Shown piece by piece: positions 51,201-64,000 of a DNA stretch of 64,000 nt. Numbering within the stretch: the stretch's first letter is position 1; each line of letters opens with the position of its first letter. The notes under the pieces were generated by a model. It saw only the letters and a list, made by a program, of their open reading frames with translations, was not told the DNA's origin and searched no databases. Origin of the DNA: Echinococcus granulosus. Taxonomy: Eukaryota > Platyhelminthes > Cestoda > Cyclophyllidea > Taeniidae. The translations under genes and the position numbers were made by a program. The stretch spans positions 101,085 through 165,084 of the forward strand of contig NW_020170385.1 in the NCBI RefSeq assembly GCF_000524195.1, read 5' to 3'.

Positions 51201-54200
51201 GGGAAGAAGACCACTCAGCTTAATAGAGACGTACCTGGGGAAAATTTATCAGTCTGTCCTCGATAACATACTTCCCAGGAACGACATTCAGCCAAAGTTT
51301 CCGCATGAAGTACAGTGGACTCGGAGGAGAAGCTATGCAATGAAACATTTATTACTACTAACTAGGGATATCAGTAGAGGATAGCTATGAGACATCCATC
51401 AAAATCACAAACTGCGAGAGCGACTGATGTCATGATTACATGAGGCAAAATAAAAAACGAATATCACCAACGATTTTCCAGTCACTTTTGATAATTGCTT
51501 TGTCAGTTTGCTTATTTTATGATTAGTGGTGGGATTTAGCTGAGTCACTCATTCGAGGCTTTATCGAAAAAAAGAGGTTTTCAATCGGCAAGAGATTTTA
51601 ATGTATTTCAGCAGCTTTCAAGTCGATGAATTCAAAGCGAAAGGTGTTTGAGAGGCTACGCTAATAATGTTATGTATGGGAAACCAAATGCACTGAAATC
51701 CGCATAATTTAAGCCGATTTGAGGGACCTACAAGTAACGGTGCGTTTCTGGGAAAGCTGCGATTGGATCTCAGGCATAGTTAAGCGGAGGACGTCAAGAA
51801 GAAACTCGTCGGATTTGATGCAACGCATTTCATCCTCCACCTCCAGGTAGAGGGCGAATTGATCCTCAGAATTAAGGTTAAGTTCCCGCACCACGTTCTG
51901 GATCACGTCCATGGCTCTGGTCGTCGAGTCCAGCGTTGTCATCTACCATGAGGGAATTGTCCGTTAGTCATCAAAGGCTCCAAAACTCAGTTGACAAGAA
52001 ATTAATAATGAGATAGTAAAAAATTCGCTTGCATAAAACAAAGATAATCGTGCGCGAGTAGTTGAATTTCAGTGAAATTAAAAATGTGTGTTTACTTTCC
52101 CAAAGTAAACAAATGCTTTCCAATGGGCTTAAATGCATCACAACGGGGTCGTCATCAATTGGTAGGAAATAACAAAACCCATTTATCAAGTGTCGAAAGC
52201 AGCCAGAACATTCTGGACAAAAATACCACATTTATTAAAGTGTGTTGCCGAATGGGCTTTCCTACTAACACTTGAGTATTAGCGCACCGAAGACATTTTC
52301 AAAGAATGTAGCTTTTGAAAGGTTCATTCTACTGACGACTCGAAGTGCTGTTTTGAATTAAGAGCCAAAAGTAAAGTAAAGCTGTCCTCATACACTAACA
52401 TACCATGGAAGTATCATTTGGAAGAATGATCTTTTGATAAATTTTGTCCTTCTTTCCTCGTATAGCTGCAATTTCAAGGGCATGCGGGGGCTTCTTTCGT
52501 ATTCCGCGACTAAAAGGGATGCGAGTCACCATGCACCATGACAAAACATAAATGCATACGCATTACCAGTTAAAAAGTATGGTACCTTAACGTTTGATGT
52601 AGTCTGGTGTAACACTGTGATGCCAACTGGTGTGGTGAACGGAGTAGGAAACGGACCAATTTGTCCATAACACGATCCGAGGGCACCATTATGCCTGTCG
52701 CCAACCACATCAACTCCAACCCTCTGCTTTCACTTGTTCTGTGTGGATGAGAGGCATGCGATGCCGTTAGTTGAGCATACATCAAAATTCCAAACTGTAT
52801 TTTAACTAAGGTAGAAATTTCGAGCAAGAACACCGCCAAGTAAAACTTGTTTTAGCATATCCAATACATGAAATCAAAACCATTTGCCTAGCTGCCAAGT
52901 GAACAATAAATGTTCGGATGCAGAAGCATACCGTTTAGGATTGTCAGTGAGCTGATTCATAATCTGGATAAAGATCTCATCACGAAGTGGAGGATAGTCG
53001 AGAGCCGAGCCGAAGAGAAGGTCGGTGAGGAAAACTACAGGCATGTTTCTAAGCTGTACTGGTATCTTGTCACAGTCTCCCATGTAGGTCTGAATGAGAC
53101 AGAACGAGAGCAGAGCCGCGTCGTATACCTTCCGATCAGCATTTGCAAATTCTCGTAAGAAGGGCCTTCGAAGGGGAAGTCGAGTGTACTTGAGCGTCGT
53201 CAGCTCTAGTGAGTCCGTCGAGTTAACAGATGAAATTCTTGAGATGCAAAAGAAGGATAATGTTGTTATTCAAGCCAATGAAAAATGAGACAAAATGGCC
53301 ATGGGAATCTTCATTAAACCATTAACGCAACCAATTACTTCATTAATATACTGAAGGTGAGTAATTAGTGTTTCTACTAGCAAAAACCGCAATTTTAGAT
53401 AAAGACGTCACCTTAGAGTCAAAAAAATTTTCATGACATTGACAACACCTCCATCACAGTTCTAACAAACATCCACATAACATGCTGTGATCCTGTCCAT
53501 GCTAATTCAATTAAAGAGGAGTGGTGTGATGCATAATGAATAAGGTTGCATATGCAAGCATAAGCATACGAAGACCTTGTCGAGAGCTCCATATCGGAGT
53601 TTTGCGAGGCCGGTCGATGCGAATAATTTTCTAGAAAGTAATCAGCAGCCTTAGAGTATTTGTCATGTTTAAGGAATAGATCATTGTGACTGGAGGACCT
53701 CTTGTGCAGACGTGCAATAGGCAGGCGCGAGCGTTGGGAGTTGATACTCTCGACTTTGTTGAGCCACTCTCTGTTTTCGTTTGAAATGATCAAATGGGAA
53801 AAGGTATCAATGAACTCCGGTTTGGGAGGATTGACGGTGGGTAGGATGTAGACGTTGGTCATAGCCACATGGCCCGTCTCCCAGGTGCGTTGGTTTTCAC
53901 CGTAGCAGAAGATCATCGAGTCACTCTCCTTCTGCAACTGAAAGTGCGCCGACTTGGAGGGTAGAGGAACGCCCACAACAGGAGTCTTCTGATCCAACTC
54001 CCAGCCTGATTGGTGCATTATTATGTAATCGCCCGCATTCACATGAATCAAAGAGCTGTCGCGACCTTAAAACATCACATGGGAAAAGTATACTTTGTAT
54101 TACAATTCGTTGATTCTGAATCAGCATTTGTATGCATAAAGAACTCACAATCACTGAATGTAGATTTTTTCACTGCAATGGCGTATCGCGAGCGCTGACG

Positions 54201-57200
54201 AAGACCGGTAAGCATGTAGTTGAGGAGGTCCTTCAAATCGGCAGAGTGATCGGATAGGAACCGATGCTCCTGCATCCATACAGTCTTTATTGAAAGCGCC
54301 TTCATTGACTGTTGACTAATCCTATACAAACAAAACTCCGGCATATAGTTACCATTCATTGAAGACTGTTACTTCGACAATATAACCCATGTTTTAACAT
54401 CTCAATGCGCAATTATCCAGAGATCTTGCCAAAATACAAAAGTATTCCAATTTGAGTAAATGAAACATATAGACTAGTTAAAATATAGAAGGAAAAACAG
54501 ATATAGTAAGACTTTGCACTCTGGCTTACGAGTTAACCGTGACTGAATGCATCTCCACATAGGGAATGGAATTGATAAGATTGCGCTTTTCACCTAGCAG
54601 TTGAACTCCGTTGCAATCAATGCACAGGAGGACTCGTTGCACACGAGATCTGCCCTGCAGAAAGATGACACCAAACTCCCGAGTGAAGATGCTAGGCCAC
54701 TGCAGCTTAGCAAACGTCACGATATTCTCGCACGTTGCGGTGGCGGACGCCTCCGGAGATCTCTCGTTTAGCTCACAAAGCGCCTTCAAGCAAAAAGGGG
54801 AAAATATGCAGTAAATTCGCGCTCCGCTACCGTAAAAGGAAAGGTAAACACCTAAATGACCAATAAATTGAGATGCTGATTACACCATATTCTAAAACCA
54901 TTAAGACTAATTATGTGATCGGACCAAAATATGGGATAAAGACTTAAGCCGCCGAAGGAGCCCTTTTCTTTGGTGAGCACAAGCGCAGAGAGGTATGAAT
55001 GGTAAAGTATCTGCTTTAAATGGCAAAGACACGGTGAGAATAAACTATTGCTCTTTGAAGGATGCGTTAGATTAGATTAGTCGTATAAGATGAAGAGGGG
55101 CTCACAGTACTTGTAACCTTCTGCCAAAAGGAGATGTCACAGTCGGGACTGAGGATCTGATTCAGCCAGGATTGGAGACCACACTTATCGGAGGTTCTCG
55201 GATCATTTGAGTCTGTAGCCAGAAGTCGGTATATGTTCGCTAATAGGTATGCCAACTCATGCTCCTAAATATAAAAAATACGAAAGAATTCTACAAAACA
55301 ATTAATCAGGTTGGATGAAAGCAATTATTCTTTAGGTGGAATAAATTTGCACAAAAGCCAATTATCATCAAAGTCTTCTCTGCAAAGTATTATTACTAGG
55401 CCTTTGACATGCAGAGCAGTTCAGACAAATAAAGCTCTCTTAATTTGTAGGGAAAAGTCCCCAAAACTCATATGCACAATTCATAGGTCGGACCAAAATA
55501 CGGTAAAGAACCATTGTTACAACAGGTCATAACGTACTGTGAAATTCGAGTATGCTAATTTACATTTTTAGGAGAGAACTCACCCCATCTCCTTTCATTG
55601 ACAGTGAGTAATGAGTAAATTAATTTAAAGTAATATGGACATCATTGGTATCAACCAATTGGTCCCATTAAGTCAGCTCTACACTAAATGGTTCATACGT
55701 TGCTTACTTCGAGAGAATCATGTGATTCTTTGAAGCATTGTTGAATAACCTGAAAACAGATGAGCGATGTTGCAACGGAATCAAAGGTCACATCATGCCA
55801 CGGCGCGAAGATGGTCTTGCGTATCACGAAGGACCAAGGCATATCAAATTCATTTAGACCCCTGCGTCGTGTATATTTCTCGCAGAGAGATATATTATCA
55901 AAGAAATGCCTTGGACCCATCGACAGAGCCTCAAACTTGAAAAATAAGCAAAAAAAAACCTGATTTAGAATGGGGTGAAAAAATAAAAATGAATGAAGGA
56001 GGTACCCACCTTGTCGAAGATGTCAATGAAGACCTCGAATCCGAAGGTATCTTTAATAGAAGCCGCGTTGAAAGCAATAGAACTAAACTCCTGCACAGTG
56101 ATAGTTGGATCAACCTTTACTCTCACCCGATTACTATTGGCGCAGAGGACGTTCACTCCGAGACTCTTTCTCTCTTGCTCAGCTCGCAACTCCATGTAAC
56201 TAGGTGGCATCGAGCGCGCTCCCGTCTGGTTGATGCGGTTTAGCCGTTTGAGGCACGTCTTGGCGTAATCCGAGGTGCTGGACTTCAAGTAAGTCCTCAG
56301 CGCGGTATCAAAGAGTGTTGGGGGAAAACAACTGGCGCACAGGATTAGTAAGATCCAGCCTAAGTAGGAAAAAATATATTCACGTAGGTATGAGCACGGT
56401 AAAATGTGGAACAAGGGAGGACCGAACTTTAAAACTAAACGGATACATACTGAGCTCGGTTTGCAAACCGCAGTCTGGCACTTAAAAAATATCGTCTAGT
56501 AGAAGTGAAAAGAGGTACCTCTGCTACGACTGTAGACACAAGGATTTTTCGTGATTTGTTTCAGGATTTGGCAGTAGATTTCGTCGCGCATTTGTGGATG
56601 ATCGACCCCTGTGCCAACGATAAAGCGGACTTTGTGGAGTTCGGAGAGTACGGGCCGGCAGTCGTGACAAATACGAACCGTGGGAGTGTAGTTTGAACAG
56701 GCATTTCCCGACACGTCATCGCGGTAGTCGGCGAGAGGGATGTCGCATCTGGACCCGTTAATAGAGGAGATAACCACTCGTGGACACACTGAGATAGAAT
56801 GCTGAGCCGCGCTGCTTGTGCTCGACTCCTCGGCGGGGCCAGATATACTGCCATTCACAGTCTACACAGAAACAACAGTCACAACCTGCCTGGTACTTTG
56901 ACACCAACTGTCCCTTTAAGTGCTTTAGCGAAACACTTTGGATCCTCAAAAGTGCGAATTAGTTTCAATGTTGAGATATATGAGGCCTCAATAAAAGCCA
57001 CTATGGACTCATTGAAAAGACAACATCCCATTCCTCATTTTAATCAACGAAACCTAAGCAATCTTTAAAGTTGAATTCAATTCCTACATTAGTTTACCAT
57101 TCAAAGAATAAGTAAGCGGACGATAATTCAGGTAAAGTATCCTTTTGCGTAACTTACATTCAGATCGCAAACAGAGAGAGAAACAGAACAGGAAGTGTAC

Positions 57201-60200
57201 AAAGATATTTAAAGGGAGAAATACATACCAAAATAGAGTCCTCCGATTTGCTGTTATAATTCATATTCTTGGACTTCATAAATGACATAATTTTGCCGAA
57301 AATTTCCAGAGCTAGCTATAACAAAGGGGAAAGAGTACCTTAGGTCACGACAATTTCATTGTACATCATACGTCGAAGTCAGTTCAAAGTTAATGTATGG
57401 AGTAGGTGAAGGAAATTTTAAGAAATAACCAATCTACTTGTGCGTTACTATTAACTCTTTTGCATCATAGGAAATGATGAAATCAACGACGATGATCATA
57501 AATCCCCATAAGAAACACCAGTGGTGAATTAAACCCCTTTCGAATTTCATTTAAACCGTATCACAGGATAACATTAAACATGGAGTGGGGGGACCATTGT
57601 GTACGATAAACTTCAGAGAGGGAAAGAGCGTGACATTATGACGTACGGCCATGTCGTGTTGGTTGCGGTGTTTCAGGAGAGGACGAGTGAGGGGCACGGG
57701 AGAGAAGGTGGGCAGAACGCCGGTCTGAAAGTAGGCAGCGGCAAATTTGAGGTAACTGCACTCGCCCCACGCGGCATGAGTATCATTAGGGACGGCATCA
57801 ACGCCAACGGGTCTGCCGGTAACATCCGCTTCTTCGACAGCCTCCGTTAGAGTGGGTCCGGACGGGTTGGAAACATAGGAGTCCGCCGGATGATGGGAGA
57901 GGGGAAAGAAAGCAGGGCAGCGCATCTTGAAGTGCCTGCTGCTCAAATCCACCTTGCCACAACTGCCACCACCTTCTCCTCTTCCTCTACCCACCATCGA
58001 CGCCATTGTCACTGAAGGCGACAGGGACGCAACCCTCCCTGCTTTTGGTTCTTCAAAGGCCTCGTGCACGGTGATTGAATCAGCCGATTCGAGATGACAC
58101 CCCTCTTTCACTTGAACGCTATCGTCCAGACTGACAGCTATCTTCGAATGACCACAATTCATGAGATTCGCAGAATTTAACACCTCTTCAAAGAGAGAGT
58201 CAACCTGCCATGACACCAAACAGAACAATAACTTATGTGTGGGTTCGAGCTTGAGAAGTTACTAAAGTCTACAATATCGTGACAGGGTACTGTTTAATAA
58301 AGCAACGTTTGACAGTTGGGATAATCAGAGCATTAAATTCAACTATTCAGCCCTATAGGGACGCTAATTTAAAAAGTGCACTACAAAAGTAATGGTTAAA
58401 ATTTGTAAAATTTGACGAATGAAAGGAACGTAAGACTGAGTGGATTTACTTCTACAAAAAGAAATGTAATATTGTAAGATCAAACGCTATTATTAACGAA
58501 TTTACTCAAATCATAAAAATGAGTCCCGTGATAAAAGATAGGAGAATATTAACAACGTACGAAACTGAAGAGGTCGGCGCAGGTTTCCGAGTGTGGCAAT
58601 TTGGTAGGTACGGGGTGGTCGGCGTTGGAGGACGTGGAAAGCTGGTGGGTACCGCACTCCTCCGAGGCCGCAGTAGTCAGACCAACCAACTCGACGGCGT
58701 TTTCAAGGACCAGGGCGTTCGTCCATTTGGCGTGCAGCGGGCTCTGTAGCACCACGTCCTCCGGCAGCTCCGCCTCGCAAAAGCACACCTTTGTCTCCTC
58801 ATCCTGGGACGGCAACGGTATGACATGAAAAGATTGACAAATTAGTGCTTTGGATTTCAATGAACTGATTCCAGCATTCAAATCATCAGTACTCTACCTA
58901 TGAGCCGCCAGTCAATCAGCCTAGCAATTGCACTTGTGAACAGGAATAATTTATCATTTTCATGTATTAAAATAAGCAAGTAACTGCGATCGTGGAAGTG
59001 AGCAGTACATAATCACATGAACTTTGCTGTGAAGACGCTGCCATTCAATCATCACCTAACGTACATGCGCACTTAGTGGGCTCTGTAGCGAACAGGAAAT
59101 CGAGCATGACAATTATACTGNNNNNNNNNNNNNNNNNNNNNNNNNNNNNNNNNNNNNNNNNNNNNNNNNNNNNNNNNNNNNNNNNNNNNNNNNNNNNNNN
59201 NNNNNNNNNNNNNNNNNNNNTCCTACCACTATTAGCAAGTACTGGAACCTAATTTGTGACAGAAAAAAGTGACTGAAAATGGGGATTTGGTGAGGAGGGG
59301 GGGGGGGGGGAGGAGGGCCCACATATTGGATGGCCACGTCAGCGGAGAAGAAGCCACGCCTACGCATCATGCAGAGGAGGGTTTGTCTTGAGAGCCAGTG
59401 GCGCGCGAGTGACTGGAGTCGCAGGATGAAGTGCTGCTGTGCAATGAAGCGCTTTCGGGCCTGCCGTGCCCGCACATTCGCCTGCATATGGATGATGATG
59501 TGTTTCACCTGAAATGTGGCGAATCCATTGGGTTAAGCGAACCAATACCATCACTTTCTATGGGGTTTCCAGCCATGCATGCAACTCAGCATGAAAGTAA
59601 CTGTGCAGGATTAAGAACCTTTCGGTGCCGGCGAAATCAGGCTTAGAAGTGCTCTTTTACAAGTGTAACGTTTACGAGGTATCTCAATATATCGGGAAAG
59701 GAGTAGTCCACAATGGCAGTTGCATTTTTGCATACAACATGCAATAAAGTGGAACTTACGGAGTAGAACTACAATGGAAATATTACCAAACAGGTTTTTA
59801 AACAAGTATGCTTTCCATCTTTCCTTATTAGGGTTATGCAAATCGACACCGTACAGATATGATATCAACTATTAATAAACTTATATATAAGATAAAAAAC
59901 CAGATGCGTACATTGAATAGTAGACACTACAAATATCATAAACCTCCACCATTTATCCTTTTCTCACCGTGATAAAATTCTATATTAGGAACGACAGATA
60001 TAAGCCGGAAGAGGATTGTTTACGGGACAGCAGAAAACATGAATGACAATCTGGCCTGAAATGACACACTATATTACCAAACATTGGTTAGGACTCAAGA
60101 CCCAGCACACAAAAAGCTCACCCAATGATAACGTTAGGATACATAGCAAATATGATAGATTAAAAAATGCTTTTATTACATACTCGTAAGAACCTTCGCC

Positions 60201-63200
60201 TGGCCGCAGTTTGGCGGAATCTTCTTTGACAGAATATAGTGGACTTTCGAAGGTCTTCAAATTCTCTGTGGGCCAAAAAGCCTCTCCATCGGCTTTGAAT
60301 GAGAATCGCGCTTGAGTTAATAATATTTTCCCGGAGTTCCTCCAGTTTCGAGTCATGAGAAGTCTAGGGTCAAATGAAGTAAGAAATACAGAAAAGCTAC
60401 TGTTAAGCGGCGTTTAAGAGCCTTCGTCGAATTTTGCCATTAAATACGAATAAAAGCATCAATTCGAAAGCCTTATTTTGAGCGTGTTTTCTGAAACTAA
60501 CAACACACCATTCAAGAAGGAGTTCATTCATGTTTCTTTACAAATTTGAACCCATTAAAACGAGTCGATTGGTTTGACTCGGTTAGTTTTGTGTGAAAGT
60601 TTTTGATTTCACTGAAGTAATACCAACTGGCCGATTGTAATAATAATGTGAGAAAAACTGAGTTCACTTAGTGACTACCATTGGAAAAAATAAGTGAAAT
60701 TTTCAGCTAGAATCCTACTATCTATCCCTAGTGTTAGGACTACTCTCGAGCCTAGAGCAGCAAAGTCCCTCAATCGAATTCATCCATTCACTACTCATTT
60801 ATTGAGCTCAAAAAATAAACCGTATAACACAGATATCTTTTCAACTCATTTGCTCTTACTGATGCTAAATTCAGCCTCCACTTTTAAGAAGATTTTTACA
60901 GTATGAATTAAAAGCCGTTTCCATCGTCCATGGATAGCTTTAATGATGAAGATCTGAATAAAGAGAGGCCATAGGTAATCGCTGGTTTTGGTACTTTTGA
61001 TTAGATCATGTTCAAAGAAATAAACTAGCAAAGAATATTTTCTCGTAAACTCTTGAAAAAAAAATGTAAACAAAGTAAGACTACTTATGATCCCTTTAAG
61101 TTAGCGCATCTGAATCCTAGGTTTTAAATGTACTAGCTTAACATCGGGTATCCAAATGCGTTGAAAAAATAATCACATGAAATTAGATTCTTAAGATTTG
61201 TTCAATCAACTGAATCCTTAGTGTGAAATGTAGAGGGCCCGCTTTGAAAAAAAGAAAAAAGCTCTCATGAATCAAGATGGGTTAGAATGCACGCGGAATT
61301 CGAGGTGAATTCTACCGAATGGATGTTGTGAAAGAACGCGGCAGTACTCCGCTAATTCGCGTTACGAACTAAAAATGAAAGCTTGACTCACTCGATACGG
61401 AGAAAAGACGGCAGGGGCACTCATGAACAATAAATTTAGACGTTAAGGTATGTATAAAGAACATGTCCCTTCAATAGTTAATTTGCGTTAGGATACCGCA
61501 CCTATCATGGAAGAGAAAAATTTGTGATGAAATCAAAAATATGTAAGTGCACAACAGTGGACGAGCCAAAGAAATAGTGCAGTCCAATGACGACGCATTT
61601 GTGCCAAAAGCCTTAACTTCATGTTGTTAGCAGGACACGATTTCGCCAAACGAGGTTGATCGACGCAGCAACTGCGAAGTAAATGCGCAAACGGACTGCT
61701 GTGCCGCATTCGGCGACCTAAGCTCAATAACAGCAAAATGGTGAAAAGGATGTTCAACGGCGTGGCCACAGATATATGCCGCAATGTGACACTGCATACA
61801 GAGAGAAAGTAACTCCGAAACTCCATAAAACAAAGGCCTTTTCTGCGTCAACAAATAGCGAAATTTAACCTTTATTACAAACAAGATGTATTCTCAATAG
61901 CAATAGTGTTATATGACGCTCCAGACTACTAACACTTTCTTCCTCGTCTATTTTCTACAAACTTTTATGACTGAGAAGCTCTATGAATAGTCAGCACTTT
62001 TCTCTTATGTCTTAATTCCCCTTAGTGATACTTGGAAAACGCTTTGAAGTCAATTTCTCAAAACCGTCCGAGAGTTACAGTACGATTTCTTTACGAGTCA
62101 CTCGATTCAAGATTGTAACGATGAATTTAGTTATTATCGGGAAAACAGGAAAAAGCACACAAAGTCTTGTCAAGCCAACACCGAAGTTCTAAGGACGTAT
62201 TCAAACAGCCTCATTAGGTTTATGAATGCACTAATGACATTAAATGCAAATAATTTTACCCTAAGAATGATTACGCAGCTGAGTTCTTAACCATGTGGAG
62301 AAATTATGACCGAAGTACGCATCTATGAAACTCGTAAAGTTACACAGCCCTAAAAGCTCACTAAATACGTTTGCTATCCCCGAATCATCAGTCTGTACAA
62401 CATCAGTATTCGCAGGAGATCTAGCAGGGTTGAGCAATCGCCTTTGATAAAACTGATTACCTCAAGCTTCACAAAAACGCTCATAGGATAGACATTCCCA
62501 TTTGGAATATTACGAAAATCTGCAATTTTGCCGTGTATGAAATTAGTTAGATACCCTCCAAAGCGTTAAGGATATACCAGACAGTGAAATGATAAATAAT
62601 TTCGTTATTAGTAAAATCACTTTAATGTTGAGAACAATTGCGCTACGCCAAACGTGTTACGGTACTATAACGCAGTCCAGCACTAATTCCAACAGGTACG
62701 ACAACTGGTAGAGTTAAATTTCAAGCAGGAAGTAGTTGGGAAACCACAACGACCAAAACGCGTGTATTAACCAAAAAGAAAACCTGCGCTATAATTGCAA
62801 TTTCTATACGTCTATAATATGCTGCATGAAAAAAGCCGAAAAATGTATTAGGTAGTTGCTATCTCCACCCCACAAAACCCATGTATAATGTTTTGGCAGA
62901 AATAGGGTACTTCTCACGGTAATTACTGAGGCCCTGGATGAATTTCATCAGAGGCAGCTCAGTAACTCGCGACCAAGCAGAGACATGCGAACTAATTTCC
63001 TCCATCTCATCACTTTAAAGCACCAGGTCAGCTGCGTAGAAACGGCCACTCACTCGTAAAAAGACCTTAGTAGACCCGATGGCATAAGTAAGGTCTTCCG
63101 ATCCAAAAGCTGCACGGCAGATCTCCATTACCAAGTGCTGGGGGTTTCCGTAGCGCAGTTGACTGAAGCGATGGGTAGTAGGACCATAGAGCTGCAGGAT

Positions 63201-64000
63201 CATGTGGAAGCGCTGCACAAAGTCTGGAAACTCGTAGCGAATAGGATAGCCCAAACTGCGAATCTGTATCGTCTCCATCATGCCAGAGTAGCGTAGTTGA
63301 CGGACACAGAGGCTGCGATCGAAGCAATTGGGTAATTTGAACTCATTGGGCTTGATGCAGCGCACAAAGAAGGGGTGACACCCATTAATGATAGACATGA
63401 GACGCTCCAACGACTTCTTGAACTGCATTCCCAGAGTTAGTGAACGAGGGCGGTTTTCGGGCTAAATGAGAATTCCCAAACCATCATCACAACACATACA
63501 AAGTAGGGATTTACTTATACGAGATATGCAGTGAAGACAAGATCCGCTGCATGTTCAATACTTAAAGTGGTATAGAAAAATCTTCCAGGACCAAAGTATG
63601 CAAATTATTGCCTACGGCTAAAAGGAGAAATTAACAAATTCAATGGATGTTGAACAAACAAATCGGGAAGATTCTTTACTATACCCGAGAAGAGGGAGTC
63701 ACGAAAATAACCGCTTTATAATTGCAAGAATATGTGTGGAACACAGGGATCTTAGAAATTACTCCTATATCATGCATTGAGTCATTTATGTAGAGGAGAT
63801 GTTAAGGGAACAAATCCACCTACAAACAACAGATCGAATTTACCGAATGCAAACGCTTCTCGAAAAGATTTCGAAGAAAGTCGTTTTTCGATGTACTGAT
63901 GACCTCCAGCAAGTCATGGTTGAATGTATCTCTGTTTTTCTCCAAAAATCCCTTCACATTATAGAATACGGGTCCAGCGAAGTGTACGATACCGAACCGC
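48299..64000 (-). CDS. MYO7: Unconventional myosin, class VII type (motor partial, IQ, MyTH4-FERM-SH3-MyTH4-FERM)
   Basis: Twenty-five exons from the right edge to a TAG stop encode about 1770 residues: 63844-64000, 63054-63461, 60900-60953, 60184-60363, 59323-59508, 58561-58803, 57647-58204, 57229-57315, 56519-56861, 56010-56359, 55708-55935, 55106-55264, 54530-54783, 54149-54321, 53570-54065, 52932-53237, 52586-52738, 52404-52509, 51732-51942, 51235-51332, 51047-51153, 50750-50831, 49922-50038, 49226-49300 and 48299-48484. Order: late motor ([40 protein letters not shown]); about five IQ motifs; MyTH4 from [13 protein letters not shown] to [13 protein letters not shown] and beyond; SH3-like VNAGDYIIM; second MyTH4 (MRDEIF-type [17 protein letters not shown]); second FERM ([17 protein letters not shown]). 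Class VII motors anchor actin bundles, microvilli and stereocilia. An expected exon of about 18 residues between motor and IQ1 was not found, and no charged stalk helix is seen before MyTH4. The upstream motor lies outside the window. Confidence 0.9.
48728..48792 (-). repeat. Second tRNA-like fragment with intact B box
   Basis: The minus strand shows TGGCGTAGCGG (A-box-like) followed after about 17 bases by GGTTCGAGTCT (B-box consensus). The spacing is too short for a tRNA. With the Asn-like copy 180 bases away it suggests a tRNA-derived SINE or a cluster of decayed copies. Confidence 0.45.
48962..49034 (-). repeat. Degenerate tRNA-Asn(GTT)-derived sequence in a myosin intron
   Basis: Read on the minus strand it keeps an A box (TGGCGCAGTC), an anticodon-arm block with GTT (TTCGGGTGTTAATC, against TTCGGCTGTTAACC in tRNA-Asn), AAAGGTTAGTGG, and a damaged B box (GGCTCTAACCC). 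The acceptor ends no longer pair well. It is a tRNA pseudogene or the head of a tRNA-derived SINE, lying between the last two myosin exons. Confidence 0.6.
59121..59220. other. Assembly gap (100 N) inside a myosin intron
   Basis: A scaffold gap between the last IQ exon and the exon at 58561-58803. The coding phase on both sides is 0, so an entire exon, for example one encoding a charged post-IQ helix, could be missing without leaving a frame break. Confidence 0.98.
59297..59310. repeat. 14-base G/C homopolymer just inside a myosin intron donor
   Basis: On the gene strand the intron begins GTGGGCCCTCCT and runs into a C homopolymer. Reading on would give a polyproline stretch, but the family match ends at the donor. 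The true run length is uncertain, as is usual for homopolymers. Confidence 0.7.

Noticed and set aside
59113..59322. Polyproline reading after the last IQ exon
   Set aside because: It begins at a splice donor, comes from a C homopolymer, and runs into the N gap. It is best read as intron.
60069..60356. Minus-strand 95-codon frame in the myosin lever-arm region
   Set aside because: A shifted frame of the same DNA (60184-60363) gives two clear IQ motifs and correct phases, so the longer frame is a shadow.

Overview
The window is nuclear DNA of a metazoan, most probably a parasitic flatworm (cestode or trematode). Three things point there: proteins of animal-only families (GCM, WIF, FNIP, MyTH4-FERM myosin, NEDD8); genes cut by many introns of only 30-35 nt, often clustered at the 5' end, which is a known flatworm habit; and broad gene-poor spacers. 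The flatworm assignment is inference. There is no operon structure, CRISPR or phage signal. Two 100-base N runs are scaffold gaps.

Layout: (1) 3260-4815 (-): a large exon of a cyclic nucleotide-gated channel, from the N-terminus through the pore, with the rest of the gene to the left and unresolved. (2) 4816-13972: no gene recognised. (3) 13973-16613 (+): a five-exon secreted WIF-domain protein with a basic Cys-rich tail and no EGF repeats. It is tail-to-tail with (4) 17227-17696 (-): ribosomal protein S16/uS9. (5) 18504-20871 (-): ATG14/Barkor in nine exons, head-to-head across 725 bp with (6) 21597-27443 (+): folliculin-interacting protein in 14 exons. (7) 30540-30779 (+): NEDD8 as a single coding exon. 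(8) 30780-39184: no gene recognised. (9) 39185-41714 (-): a GCM transcription factor in four exons. (10) 48299-64000 (-): a class VII-type unconventional myosin, from the late motor domain to its stop codon in 25 recognised exons; its first exons lie beyond the right edge.

The exon models were joined by hand. An exon was accepted when the encoded protein matched what I recall of the family, the GT-AG sites fitted, and the reading phase carried across each junction. ATG14, FNIP, WIF, RpS16, GCM and the myosin from IQ1 to the stop all close without a frame break. One short myosin exon between motor and IQ1 was not found.

Most genes are unrelated housekeeping or developmental genes. The exception is the divergent ATG14-FNIP pair: ATG14 directs the class III PI3-kinase complex that starts autophagosomes, and FNIP works with folliculin on the lysosome to control Rag/mTORC1 and the autophagy programme. 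A shared promoter for the two would be biologically sensible.
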